Source: Pontibacter sp. SGAir0037
GTDB taxonomy: Bacteria > Bacteroidota > Bacteroidia > Cytophagales > Hymenobacteraceae
Length of the DNA stretch: 64,000 nucleotides
Assembly (NCBI RefSeq): GCF_005491705.1
Contig: NZ_CP028092.1
Location: 744,001-808,000 of the forward strand
Reading direction: 5' to 3'
Part shown: piece by piece, positions 28,520 through 37,693 of the stretch
How the letters are laid out: each line of letters opens with the position of its first letter
Numbering within the stretch: position 1 is the first letter of the stretch
Translations under genes and position numbers: made by a program
The notes under the pieces: generated by a model
What the model was told of the DNA's origin: nothing
Database searches by the model: none
Seen by the model: only the letters and a program-made list of their open reading frames with translations

Positions 28520-28629
28520 TCAGGAACCTGCTGGATAAATGAACAACAGCAGTAGAAAAACTGTATTACCTATAAATCAGCATTGAAACACGATATTACG
28601 TACTGATACCTGCATCTAAACAATAACTC

Positions 28630-29619
28630 ATGCTCCTGGATAAACACGGAAGAACTATAAACTACTTAAGGCTGGCCATAACGGACAAGTGCAACCTGCG
28701 CTGCTTTTACTGCATGCCCGAAGAGGGTATAGACTGGCTTTCGAAGAAAGAACTGATGAGCTACGAGGAAATGCTGCAGGCGTGTGGGGTACTGGTAAAA
28801 ATGGGCATCGAAAAGATTCGGATTACAGGCGGTGAGCCTTTTGTCCGGAAAGATTTCATGCCTTTCCTGAATGAGCTGTCGAAACTTCAGGGGCTGCGGC
28901 AACTAACCATTACAACCAATGGCGTACTAACGGCGCCTTATGTGCCTGAGCTGAAGCGGCTGGGGGTGCAGTCAGTTAACCTAAGCCTAGATACGCTAGA
29001 CCGGAACCGGTTTCTGGAGATTACACGGCGAGATTATCTGCCTCAGGTGCTGGAGACACTGGAGCAACTGCTGCATCATGGCATAGACGTAAAACTGAAT
29101 GCCGTGGTGATGGACGGCCGGAATACCCAGGACATTCTGCCGCTGGCGGAGCTAACGAAAGAGCTGCCCGTAAGCGTACGTTTTATAGAGGAAATGCCAT
29201 TTAACGGTGGTGATAACCATTACACGAAGCTTGCCTGGGACCACGTGCAGATCCTGCATTCCATCAAAGAAAAGTATTCTGAAATCACAAAACTGCCTGA
29301 TCCGCCTTATTCAACTTCTTTTAACTACAAGATTCCCGGACACAAAGGCAAAATAGGCATTATAGCTGCTTATACCCGTTCTTTTTGCGGCACCTGCAAC
29401 CGCATCCGGCTTACACCGCAGGGCGAGCTAAAAACCTGCCTCTACGGTAAAGGCGTCATGAATCTGAAAGATCTGATGCGTGCCGGCTATACCGATAGCC
29501 GGCTGGGAGCAGCTGTCAGGGAAGCTGTCAGCAATAAAGAAAAGAACGGTTGGGAAGCAGAAAAAAACAGCATGGGCCTGCCAATCCTGAATGCCTCCAT
29601 GGCAACAATCGGCGGGTAG
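28630..29619 (+). CDS. moaA: GTP 3',8-cyclase, molybdenum cofactor synthesis
   Basis: A 329-residue radical SAM enzyme that starts molybdopterin synthesis from GTP. The N-terminal cluster motif is Cys21, Cys25, Cys28 (DKCNLRCFYCMP). The C-terminal cluster motif is Cys253, Cys256, Cys270 (FCGTCNRIRLTP, KTCL). The protein ends in the essential Gly-Gly tail (MATIGG). Length and motifs are complete. It is upstream of moeA and moaC in the same direction. Confidence 0.97.
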   Translation: MLLDKHGRTINYLRLAITDKCNLRCFYCMPEEGIDWLSKKELMSYEEMLQACGVLVKMGIEKIRITGGEPFVRKDFMPFLNELSKLQGLRQLTITTNGVLTAPYVPELKRLGVQSVNLSLDTLDRNRFLEITRRDYLPQVLETLEQLLHHGIDVKLNAVVMDGRNTQDILPLAELTKELPVSVRFIEEMPFNGGDNHYTKLAWDHVQILHSIKEKYSEITKLPDPPYSTSFNYKIPGHKGKIGIIAAYTRSFCGTCNRIRLTPQGELKTCLYGKGVMNLKDLMRAGYTDSRLGAAVREAVSNKEKNGWEAEKNSMGLPILNASMATIGG

Positions 29620-29708
29620 TGTAGGGTTAGAAAGTTAAAGAATTGAATAGTTTTAACACTTCTAATACTTCTAACATACCTGGCCGACTTACCATTGATT
29701 TTTTACAA

Positions 29709-29739
29709 TCTATTATCTAACATCTATCGTCTAATATCT
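29709..29739. repeat. Degenerate TCTAA-type intergenic repeat
   Basis: TCTATTATCTAACATCTATC followed by GTCTAATATCT, the same word family as in the bioB-bioF spacer and at 38433-38460. Confidence 0.45.
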
Positions 29740-29764
29740 CACACCTAATTTGACACTGCACTCC

Positions 29765-30958
29765 ATGATTTCTGTTGAAGAAGCTGATGCGATTATTCAG
29801 GCGGAAGTAAAAGATTACGGTAAAGAAGTAGTTCCTTTTGATAAAGCATCGGGCCGGGTTCTGGCCGAAGATGTAAGAGCAGACCGTGATCTGCCTCCTT
29901 ACAACCGTGTAGCGATGGATGGCATTGCTTTTAAATTTGCAGCTTTCGGTGAAGGAACCCGCCGGTTTCGTATAAAAGCCACCCAGGCAGCAGGAGAAAG
30001 GCCGGTTGCTATAGACGCTGCAGACGAGTGCGTAGAAATCATGACGGGTGCGGCTCTTCCGGCTTCGGTAGATACAGTGGTTCGGTACGAAGACCTGCTG
30101 ATTGAAAATGGCGTAGCTACCATACAGGTAGAAGAGGTAAGAGAAGGGCAGAACGTTCATTTTCAGGGCAAAGACAGGAAACAGCACGACATCGTGGCGC
30201 AGGCAAACCAGGTTGTTACGCCAGCCTTGATTAGTCTGGCGGCCGCGGTGGGAGCTACCGAACTACAGGTAAAAAAACTGCCCAAAGTGGTTGTAATCTC
30301 TACAGGAGACGAACTGGTACAGGTGCATGAAACGCCACTGCCATTTCAGATCAGAGGCTCTAACAGCTATGCTATACAGGCTGCGCTGCAGAAATATAAC
30401 CTGCAGCCTGATTTGCTGCACATTCCCGACGATCCGGAGAAAACATGCATTCACCTGTCGCGCTGCCTGCAGGAGTATGATGTTCTGATCTTAAGTGGTG
30501 GAATATCCATGGGGAAATACGACTATGTGCCGCAGGTGCTGGAGGAACTGGCCGTAAAAAAGCTGTTTCACAAGGTAAAGCAAAGGCCCGGTAAACCTTT
30601 CTGGTTTGGCAGGCACCCTGCTGGAGCGCTGGTATTTGCCTTGCCCGGAAACCCGGTTTCTACCTTTATGTGTTTTCACAGGTATGTGCAGCCCTGGCTG
30701 GAAGCATCGTTGGGGCTGAAGAAACAGCAGGCTGTATTTGCTGTTCTGCATACGGATATGACTTTTAGCCCGCCGCTGCAGTACTTTATGCAGGTAAAAT
30801 TAGAGGTAAATGAAGCCGGACAGTGGCTGGCAACACCGCTGGAAGGGAACGGCTCCGGCGACTTGGCCAACCTGGTAGAAAACAATGCTTTTTTAGAATT
30901 GCCTTCACACAAAAGTGTGTTTAAGCAAGGGGAAGTATACCGTGCCTGGCCGTATTAA
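29765..30958 (+). CDS. moeA: Molybdopterin molybdenumtransferase
   Basis: A 397-residue MoeA that inserts molybdate into adenylylated molybdopterin. Family segments include the N-terminal VEEADAII, DRDLPPYNRVAMDGIA, ISTGDELV, LSGGISMGKYDYV and FALPGNPVST. The ATG at 29765 is favoured over a TTG five codons upstream. Length is typical (about 400). Confidence 0.95.
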   Translation: MISVEEADAIIQAEVKDYGKEVVPFDKASGRVLAEDVRADRDLPPYNRVAMDGIAFKFAAFGEGTRRFRIKATQAAGERPVAIDAADECVEIMTGAALPASVDTVVRYEDLLIENGVATIQVEEVREGQNVHFQGKDRKQHDIVAQANQVVTPALISLAAAVGATELQVKKLPKVVVISTGDELVQVHETPLPFQIRGSNSYAIQAALQKYNLQPDLLHIPDDPEKTCIHLSRCLQEYDVLILSGGISMGKYDYVPQVLEELAVKKLFHKVKQRPGKPFWFGRHPAGALVFALPGNPVSTFMCFHRYVQPWLEASLGLKKQQAVFAVLHTDMTFSPPLQYFMQVKLEVNEAGQWLATPLEGNGSGDLANLVENNAFLELPSHKSVFKQGEVYRAWPY

Positions 30959-30981
30959 TCTTGATAAAAGCAGAGAAACAC

Positions 30982-31458
30982 ATGAGCGATTTTACGCATT
31001 TGAATGATGAAGGGCAGGCTGCCATGGTAGATGTGGGAGCAAAGCAGGTAACGCACCGTACGGCTACAGCCCGGAGTATAGTGGTATTGCCGCCTGAAGT
31101 ACTGGAAAAGCTGACAGGAGATGATATTCAGACTAAAAAAGGATCTGTTTTTCAGACGGCTATTATTGCCGGCATTATGGCAGCAAAAAAGACAGGCGAA
31201 CTGATCCCGCTTTGCCACCCGATCGGGATGGATAACTGCCAGGTTACAATACAGCTGAATGAGCAGCAGGAGCTAGTGATTGACTGTACAGCCAGTATTA
31301 CGGCTAAAACAGGCATCGAAATGGAGGCATTGGTGGGGGCATCGGTGGCTGCACTTACGGTGTACGACATGTGCAAAGCCCTGAGCCACGACATCGTGAT
31401 CAAAGACACAAGACTAATGGCAAAAACAGGAGGGAAGCGCGATTTTAGAAGAGAATAG
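30982..31458 (+). CDS. moaC: Cyclic pyranopterin monophosphate synthase
   Basis: A 158-residue enzyme acting after MoaA to form cyclic pyranopterin monophosphate. Conserved MoaC segments are MVDVGAKQVTHRTA, KKTGELIPLCHPI and TGIEMEALVGASVAALTVYDMCKA, with the C-terminal KTGGKRDF. The ATG at 30982 is preferred over a TTG at 30961. It starts 23 bases after moeA. moaD, moaE and moeB/mog are not in the window. Confidence 0.96.
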   Translation: MSDFTHLNDEGQAAMVDVGAKQVTHRTATARSIVVLPPEVLEKLTGDDIQTKKGSVFQTAIIAGIMAAKKTGELIPLCHPIGMDNCQVTIQLNEQQELVIDCTASITAKTGIEMEALVGASVAALTVYDMCKALSHDIVIKDTRLMAKTGGKRDFRRE

Positions 31459-31505
31459 CCTCAGCTTTACACGTCTTTAAATTACGCTTCCCTCACAGTG
31501 GATCA

Positions 31506-31910
31506 TTATTTCCGGGCTGCCTTTACCTGTGCCGGTGTAACAGCCGCCTTGGCTTTATTGCCCCAGTTGTTTTGCACATAGTTCAGCACATCGGCTACTT
31601 CCTGATCTGATAAATGCGCCTGCGGAGGCATTTCCATACTATAGGTTTCGCCGTTTACCTGTATGTCGCCGCTTAAGCCATGCAAAACTATATGAACGGC
31701 CCGCTTCTGGTCTTTCATCAGGAAATCAGATTTAGCCAGTGGCGGAAAAGCTCCCGGTATGCCTTCTCCTTCCGGCATGTGGCAGCTTTGGCAGTTGGCA
31801 CTATACACTTCTTCGCCTCTCTTTATAGAGGCTTTTAAGGCATCCGTTTGCGTTGTTGTATAGAGATAACCTGTTGTTAAGCAGGCGGCAAGTATAATTC
31901 CTTTTAGCAT
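31506..31910 (-). CDS. Exported monoheme cytochrome c
   Basis: A 134-residue c-type cytochrome with an N-terminal hydrophobic export segment, the heme attachment motif Cys40-Gln-Ser-Cys43-His44, and a probable Met axial ligand in SMEMPPQ (Met92 or Met94), followed by LSDQEVADVLNYV as in class I cytochromes. It lies 70 bases downstream of the second Pao-like operon in the same direction and is the likely periplasmic electron acceptor. A -7-like TATATTTG on the minus strand (31930-31937) could also give it its own promoter. Confidence 0.92.
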   Translation of the reverse strand: MLKGIILAACLTTGYLYTTTQTDALKASIKRGEEVYSANCQSCHMPEGEGIPGAFPPLAKSDFLMKDQKRAVHIVLHGLSGDIQVNGETYSMEMPPQAHLSDQEVADVLNYVQNNWGNKAKAAVTPAQVKAARK

Positions 31911-31980
31911 GGTTCTTCTGGTTTAGCTACAAATATACGCAGAAATGCCTTTTTATTTTGGATGCAGCTAAACGTTAAAA

Positions 31981-34122
31981 TCATATCAGTTTTTTAGGGG
32001 TGATAGGCAGTTCCCGTATGCGTTTGCCTGTGGCATTATAAACGGCATTGGCAATGGCGGCTGTAAAACCGATCAACGGAATTTCACCCAGTCCTTTTGC
32101 TCCCATAGGATCAATAACAGGATCGGGTTTATCAATGAAGACAACATCAATGGGAGGTATGTCGGCCATTACCGGTACGTGGTACTTGTCCAGGTCGTTG
32201 TTCAGGTGCCTGCCGAAGCGATGGTCTATGATTCCTTCTTCCATTAAAGCAATGCCAATGCCCCAGACAATGGAACCGTATACTTGGTTCTGAGCCGTTT
32301 TATGGTTCATGATTTTGCCGGCATCCACTACCGAAACAACCCGTCTTACCCTTACTTCTCCGGTAGCCGCATGCACTTGTACTTCAACAAAATTGGCGCA
32401 GAAAGATTTCCCGGAATATTTATCCGCTTCCTGGCCTCCTTCTGAACTTACCGATACCTCCACCTCCGGTAGGTTCTGCCGCTTCAGAATTTCTGCATAA
32501 GGTACACTGGCCGATGCTCCTGCCAGTTCCTGCAGCTTTTGCTTTAATTTAGTACAGACATCATATACAGCCGATCCGACCGAAGCGGTGGTATGTGAGC
32601 CAAACTGCCCCGGCGCATGCGGAAAGTCAGAGTTGCCCCACTCGAACTTTACCTGGCTGGCTTCGACATCCATTACATCCGCGGCAATCTGTGTGAAGAT
32701 GGTAGCCGAACCAGGACCCGTGTCTGCCACGGCACTACGTACCAGAATAGTGCCGTCAGCTAACAGCTTAGCCCTTGCATCAGCCTTATCCCGTTCCGAT
32801 TTATAAATACCCGAAGCCATGCCCATGCCAGTAAGCCATTCCCCTGATCGCATACTTCCGGGAGTTGCAGGGCGTTTGCTCCACCCGAAGCGCGCAGCAC
32901 CTATCTCGTAACACTCCTGCAGGTGCTTGCTTGACCACGGCTTGTTGTTGGCAGGATCCTTATCGGCATAGTTTTTCTGGCGAAGTGCCAGCGGGTCCAT
33001 GTTCAGGGCATAAGCCAGTTCATCTATGGCAGATTCGAGTGCAAAAGAGCCACTTGTTTCGCCTGGGCCACGGGTCCAGCAAGGCGTACTCATGTCGAGT
33101 TCTACCAAGCGGTAGTTGGTATCTAAATTCGGGCAACTGTACATCGATTTTGTTGGGTCGACCAGCCTTTCTGTAAATTGCTCGTAGCGGGAGGTTGCGC
33201 CATAGGCTTGATGGCTTATTCCAACCAGAGTGCCGTTGGCGGTGGCACCTATACCTACTTTCTGCACAGAGCGGGGTCGGTAGCCAACCATGTTAAACAC
33301 CTGATCACGCTTCAGCATGACCTGTACTGGCCTGCCTGTCACTTTTGCTCCTAAAATAGCCGCCATTTCCTGTGGCCACACACGGGAAGAGCTGCCGAAA
33401 GCACCACCTACGAACGGTGAAATGGCATGTACTTCTTCCTCTCTCAGATCAAAGGCTTTGGCTATCTCTTTCTGAGAAATCTTAGTGGCCTGTGTCTTGT
33501 TATAAACCGTTACTTTCCCATCTTCCCAGACAGCCGTAGTGGAGTGGGTTTCCATGGGGTTATGCACCTGTATGGGCGTATGATATGTTTGCTCTATCTT
33601 TACCGCAGCTGTTTTATAAGCCTCTGCTTTCCCTCTTTTGTAATCGTTTTCCCGGGCTGGTTTAATGCCTTGTTCCAGGTTGGTTTTTATATCGGTTTGG
33701 TGCGGCTGCTTGTCGTATTGCACCCTCACCAGCGAGGCCGCATAGTTGGCTCTTTCAAATGTATCGGCTACGGCCAGTGCAATAGGTTGGTAGTTGTGGT
33801 AAATTTTGTCATCGTAGAACAAGCGAAACTCCTGGCCATACACCCGCGATCCCTCATTGTTTACACTGGCTTCGAAACCAGGTACTTTAGGTGAGTTCTG
33901 ATGGGTGATAACGGCGAGTACGCCAGGTGCTCTTTCGGCTGCTGTGGTATCTATACTGCGGATGCGGCCACTGGCTATGGTACTGGTGACCACCACGCCG
34001 TAAGCCATATCGGGCAGGTTGTATTCGGCTGAATAGCGGGCGGCACCTGTCACCTTTAGCCTTGCTTCCACACGGTCGAGTGGGTCGCCCATTACTACTT
34101 TCCTGTTAGGTATATTTTTCAT
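31981..34122 (-). CDS. Aldehyde oxidoreductase, molybdenum-binding large subunit (second copy)
   Basis: A 713-residue paralogue of the protein at 20020-22239. It has LDRVEARLKVTGAARY near the N-terminus, GGAFGSS, RGPGETSGSF and the catalytic-Glu segment GAKGLGEIPLIG. ATG at 34122 is chosen; a TTG seven codons earlier is possible. It is the third gene of the leftward set, and the partner small subunit carries a Tat signal, so the complex is predicted to be periplasmic. Confidence 0.93.
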   Translation of the reverse strand: MKNIPNRKVVMGDPLDRVEARLKVTGAARYSAEYNLPDMAYGVVVTSTIASGRIRSIDTTAAERAPGVLAVITHQNSPKVPGFEASVNNEGSRVYGQEFRLFYDDKIYHNYQPIALAVADTFERANYAASLVRVQYDKQPHQTDIKTNLEQGIKPARENDYKRGKAEAYKTAAVKIEQTYHTPIQVHNPMETHSTTAVWEDGKVTVYNKTQATKISQKEIAKAFDLREEEVHAISPFVGGAFGSSSRVWPQEMAAILGAKVTGRPVQVMLKRDQVFNMVGYRPRSVQKVGIGATANGTLVGISHQAYGATSRYEQFTERLVDPTKSMYSCPNLDTNYRLVELDMSTPCWTRGPGETSGSFALESAIDELAYALNMDPLALRQKNYADKDPANNKPWSSKHLQECYEIGAARFGWSKRPATPGSMRSGEWLTGMGMASGIYKSERDKADARAKLLADGTILVRSAVADTGPGSATIFTQIAADVMDVEASQVKFEWGNSDFPHAPGQFGSHTTASVGSAVYDVCTKLKQKLQELAGASASVPYAEILKRQNLPEVEVSVSSEGGQEADKYSGKSFCANFVEVQVHAATGEVRVRRVVSVVDAGKIMNHKTAQNQVYGSIVWGIGIALMEEGIIDHRFGRHLNNDLDKYHVPVMADIPPIDVVFIDKPDPVIDPMGAKGLGEIPLIGFTAAIANAVYNATGKRIRELPITPKKLI

Positions 34123-34147
34123 GGTAGCGTTAAGTCTGAGCAAATTC

Positions 34148-35131
34148 TTAAGAGATTCCGGCAGCAGTTTTCAGAGCCTGCACAAGCGATCTGGGAGCCA
34201 GCTCAAGTTTATAGGCATTGTGTTCGAAGGCTTTGGCACCACGCATGGCAATTTCAGCTGCCTGCTGAAAAGTTTGCTGGGAGGCTGGTTTTCCGACAAG
34301 GGCTTTTTCTGCTTCGAACAGGCGCCAGGGCTTATGGGCAACACCACCCATTGCCAAGCGTGCATCCCGGATGTTGTTTCCGCTGATATCCAGGGCAGCA
34401 GCTACCGAAACCAGTGCAAAGGCATAGGACGCTCTTTCCCGTACTTTCAGGTAATGGGCATGCTTGGCAAAAGGGGATTCGGGTATGTCTACTGCTATTA
34501 TTAATTCGTCTTTCTGAAGATTGGTGTCCTGTTCGGGTGTGTTGCCGGGCAGGCGGTGGAAATCGACAAAAGGAATCTGGCGTTCGCGCTTCGGCCCTGC
34601 TACCACTACGGTGGCATCGAGGGCAGCCAGGGCAACGGCCATATCGCTCGGATGTACTGCAATGCAGTTATCGCTAAACCCGAAGATGGCATGCATGTCA
34701 TGTATGCCTTCCAGGGCGCCACAGCCTGTACCTGGTTCCCGTTTGTTGCAGGGCAAAGCCGTGTCGTAGAAATAGTAACAGCGGGTGCGTTGCATTATAT
34801 TGCCCCCAACAGTAGCCATGTTACGTAACTGAGCCGATGCACCTGCTAACAGAGCCTGCGAGAGCAGCGGGAACTTTTCCAGGACCAGCTTGTCTTCTGC
34901 TACCGCCTTGTTCGAGACCAATGCCCCGATTCTGATTCCGTTTCCTTTCTTCTCAATTTTCTTGTAGGGCAAGAGGTTTACATCCACCAGTTTTTCGGGG
35001 GCCATCACGCCATGCTTCATCAGGTCGATCAGGTTGGTGCCTCCTGCTATAAAACGGGCCTTAGGATCTTTCGTCAGGGCTTCTATGGCAGCTTTAGCCC
35101 TGGATGGTCGTATGTACTGAAAAGGATTCAT
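34148..35131 (-). CDS. Aldehyde oxidoreductase, FAD subunit with [4Fe-4S] motif (second copy)
   Basis: A 327-residue PaoB-like subunit paralogous to 19028-20023. The FIAGGTNLIDLMK segment and the Cys-rich loop (TRCYYFYD, PCNKREPGTGC, DNCIAVHPSDMA) are retained, giving four Cys for the extra cluster. It overlaps the small subunit by 4 bases and precedes the large subunit by 25. Confidence 0.93.
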   Translation of the reverse strand: MNPFQYIRPSRAKAAIEALTKDPKARFIAGGTNLIDLMKHGVMAPEKLVDVNLLPYKKIEKKGNGIRIGALVSNKAVAEDKLVLEKFPLLSQALLAGASAQLRNMATVGGNIMQRTRCYYFYDTALPCNKREPGTGCGALEGIHDMHAIFGFSDNCIAVHPSDMAVALAALDATVVVAGPKRERQIPFVDFHRLPGNTPEQDTNLQKDELIIAVDIPESPFAKHAHYLKVRERASYAFALVSVAAALDISGNNIRDARLAMGGVAHKPWRLFEAEKALVGKPASQQTFQQAAEIAMRGAKAFEHNAYKLELAPRSLVQALKTAAGIS

Positions 35132-35775
35132 AAGGATGCGCCGCTGTTTTTAACTTCCTCTATTGCTTTGATGATGTTGGGATAAGCCCCGCAGCGGCAG
35201 ATGTTGCCGCTCATGTACTCTCTTATTTCTGCTTCTGAGCCGGCATGCCCCTCCTGTATACAGGCTATGGCCGACATAATCTGTCCAGGTGTGCAGTAGC
35301 CGCATTGCAAACCATCATGTTTAATAAAAGCGGCCTGCATGGGGTGTAGGTTTTCGCCGTTTGCCAGTCCTTCGATCGTGGTGATTTCTTTGCCTTCCAG
35401 CATCACGGCAAAGGTGAGGCAGGAGTTAATTCTTTCCCCGTTTACATGCACGGTGCAGGCACCGCATTGACCGTAATCGCAGCCCTTCTTAGTGCCGGTT
35501 AAATCCAGCTGTTGGCGCAGCAGGTCGAGTAAAGTAACCCGTGGCTCTACCGACAGCTTATGCTCGGTACCATTTATTTTTAGCGTAACAGGCACTTTTT
35601 CAAACTTCTCGGCCACTTTTTCATCAAATTGTGCTTCGGCTGCTTCCACTACAGCAGGTGGAGCGAGAGCCAGCGCTGTTAGAAGCGAAGACTGTTTTAA
35701 GAAACTTCTGCGGGAGTCGTTGTGCTGCTCTGTTTTCTTGCCAAAAGGTGGCTGTTGTTGGTTCTGGTCTGCCAT
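35128..35775 (-). CDS. Aldehyde oxidoreductase, [2Fe-2S] small subunit with Tat signal (PaoA-like)
   Basis: A 215-residue small subunit with a twin-arginine leader (DSRRSFLKQSSLLTALALA) and an Ala-rich processing region, then the same two-cluster fold as 18531-19031 (KGCDYGQCGACT, CGYCTPGQ, ICRCGAY). The ATG at 35775 is preferred; a TTG/ATG extension to 35805 adds nothing recognisable. The Tat signal predicts periplasmic location, as for E. coli PaoA. First gene of paoA-paoB-paoC-cytochrome c. Confidence 0.93.
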   Translation of the reverse strand: MADQNQQQPPFGKKTEQHNDSRRSFLKQSSLLTALALAPPAVVEAAEAQFDEKVAEKFEKVPVTLKINGTEHKLSVEPRVTLLDLLRQQLDLTGTKKGCDYGQCGACTVHVNGERINSCLTFAVMLEGKEITTIEGLANGENLHPMQAAFIKHDGLQCGYCTPGQIMSAIACIQEGHAGSEAEIREYMSGNICRCGAYPNIIKAIEEVKNSGASL

Positions 35776-36059
35776 AGGATCTTTTAATTGATACATGTGG
35801 TGCATACAGTATCTTTGATCTATAAAAGGGAAGGCTGTAGCGGTTATATTCCTGATGCAAAACTGCCTACCGTTGTGCAGGATAAATTTTCGCTAAATAC
35901 CACGATACAAGACATGTTTTTGGTTAACGCATTAGCCTTTAATGGCTCCAATGTAATTATCTTAGTATTAGTAAAAAAATATGCCTTTAAGTTACATACG
36001 GGATAATGGCAGCTTTGTCTATGAAAAATTGGCGCTGCACGGATGGTGGCAGGAAAAAA

Positions 36060-36094
36060 AGAAGCCCTGCTTCTACGAAAGAAACAGGGCTTCT
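36060..36094 (-). terminator. Rho-independent terminator of the ferredoxin operon
   Basis: Stem AGAAGCCCTG (36060-36069) and CAGGGCTTCT (36085-36094); on the minus strand it is followed by a run of T (TTTTTTTCC). It lies 20 bases after the ferredoxin stop. Confidence 0.85.
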
Positions 36095-36113
36095 AAAATG
36101 TATAGGATCATAC

Positions 36114-36437
36114 TTAAGCTTCCGGCATCAGCCTTACTACCAGGCCGTCTAACTCAGGTTTAGCTTTTAGCTGGCAGGAAAGGCGGCTTCTTTCAGTAGC
36201 GTGGGGCAGCGATTCAAGCATGTAAGCTTCATCGTCGCTGGGCTCCGGCAACTCGCCGCTTTCCAGCACTTCTACGTGGCATGTGGCACAGATTGCCATA
36301 CCTCCGCATATGGCCGGAACATCAAATTCATTTGCCTTCAGCACTTCCATAATAGACAGGCCCATGTCGGTTGGCGTTTCCAGCGGAATACGTTCGCCGT
36401 TTTCCTGTTCCAGGTATACTGTGATTGTGTTTTCCAT
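36114..36437 (-). CDS. [2Fe-2S] ferredoxin, adrenodoxin type
   Basis: A 107-residue ferredoxin with Cys44-x5-Cys50-x2-Cys53 and Cys88 (ICGGMAICATCHVEV, LSCQ), the adrenodoxin/ISC Fdx pattern. Its start codon overlaps the stop of the reductase gene, so the two are coupled and probably work as partners. Confidence 0.93.
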   Translation of the reverse strand: MENTITVYLEQENGERIPLETPTDMGLSIMEVLKANEFDVPAICGGMAICATCHVEVLESGELPEPSDDEAYMLESLPHATERSRLSCQLKAKPELDGLVVRLMPEA

Positions 36438-37444
36438 TAAGCTAGTTCTTGAATACCGTTAACTGTTGTGTACTTCAGTACGAATTTTTTATCCGGGTAA
36501 ATGATATTATAAGCACTTTGTGCCATTAAGGCAGCTTCGTGGAAACCACACAGGATCAGTTTCAGCTTACCAGGGTATGTATTAATGTCGCCGATGGCAT
36601 AAACGCCTGGTATGTTAGTGGAGTAATCGGTGGTGTTTACTACAATGGCATTTTTATCGAGCTCCAGCCCCCAGTTCTCGAGCGGACCCAGCTTTGGCAC
36701 GAGGCCGAACAACGGAATGAAGTAATCGACATCAAGTTTCTGATTTGCATTATTATCTACAAGAACAGAAACGGCATTCAGTTTACCATTGCCCTGCACT
36801 TCCACCACATTGGATTTCAGCATCAGGTTTATTTTTCCTTCTTCTGCCAGGCTAAGTACCTTCTCTGCCGACTCAGGTGCGCCCCGGAAAGTAGTGCCAC
36901 GGTGCACCAGTGTAAGTTCTTCTGCTACATTAGCCAGGAAAATAGTCCAGTCAAGGGCAGAGTCACCGCCACCTGCCAGTACTACTTTTTTATCTCTGAA
37001 TGTTTCCGGATCTTTCACCATATAGGCAACTCCCTTGCCTTCGAACTGCTCCAGGTTTTCAACGGCTGGTTTGCGCGGTTCAAAAGAACCTAGTCCGCCG
37101 GCAATTACCACCACCTTACAAGCTATCTGAGTGCCTTCAGAAGTCAACACTATAAAAGAGCCGTCTTCCTGCTTCTGGAGCTCTTCTACACGCTCACCTA
37201 AAGTAAAGGTAGGGTGAAAGGGAGCAATTTGCTGTTCCAGGTTTTTAACCAGATCGCCTGCCAGTACTTCCGGAAAGCCGGGAATATCGTAGATCGGTTT
37301 CTTGGGGTATATTTCCGAAAGCTGGCCTCCTACTGCCGGTAAGGCATCTACCAGATGGCAGCGCATTTTAAGTAAACCAGCTTCAAAAACGGCAAACAAG
37401 CCTACAGGACCTGCCCCCACTATGCATATATCTGTTGTTATCAT
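36437..37444 (-). CDS. Ferredoxin/flavodoxin--NADP reductase (thioredoxin-reductase-like type)
   Basis: A 335-residue FAD and NADPH enzyme of the YumC/TrxR-like ferredoxin reductase type. The FAD motif is GAGPVG near residue 10; the NADP motif is VVLAGGGDSALDW; a third motif YAIGDINTYPGKL near the C-terminus contacts FAD. It lacks the redox-active CxxC of thioredoxin reductase between the domains. First gene of a two-gene operon with the ferredoxin. Confidence 0.92.
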   Translation of the reverse strand: MITTDICIVGAGPVGLFAVFEAGLLKMRCHLVDALPAVGGQLSEIYPKKPIYDIPGFPEVLAGDLVKNLEQQIAPFHPTFTLGERVEELQKQEDGSFIVLTSEGTQIACKVVVIAGGLGSFEPRKPAVENLEQFEGKGVAYMVKDPETFRDKKVVLAGGGDSALDWTIFLANVAEELTLVHRGTTFRGAPESAEKVLSLAEEGKINLMLKSNVVEVQGNGKLNAVSVLVDNNANQKLDVDYFIPLFGLVPKLGPLENWGLELDKNAIVVNTTDYSTNIPGVYAIGDINTYPGKLKLILCGFHEAALMAQSAYNIIYPDKKFVLKYTTVNGIQELA

Positions 37445-37693
37445 GTAACTGTTTTGTTAAGATGAAGAATTCGGTAATCTGCTGCACCTTTTTCTACGCT
37501 GCAATTTACGCTTATTCTGCTACAATATCTTATCACTATTCTTTATGGATTATAACTTTAAGTTATAAGGTGTAGCGCAGGCGCCTTTAAATTTACTTTT
37601 CTATGAATCTGTTGCTTAATGGTTATACTGTATGTTACAAATACATGGAAGAAGTACTTCGGCTTTATGTCTGCACCTTTTTTACAACCTAAA

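Noticed and set aside
36539..37093. 184-residue open frame opposite the ferredoxin reductase
   Set aside because: The reductase on the other strand has complete FAD and NADP motifs.
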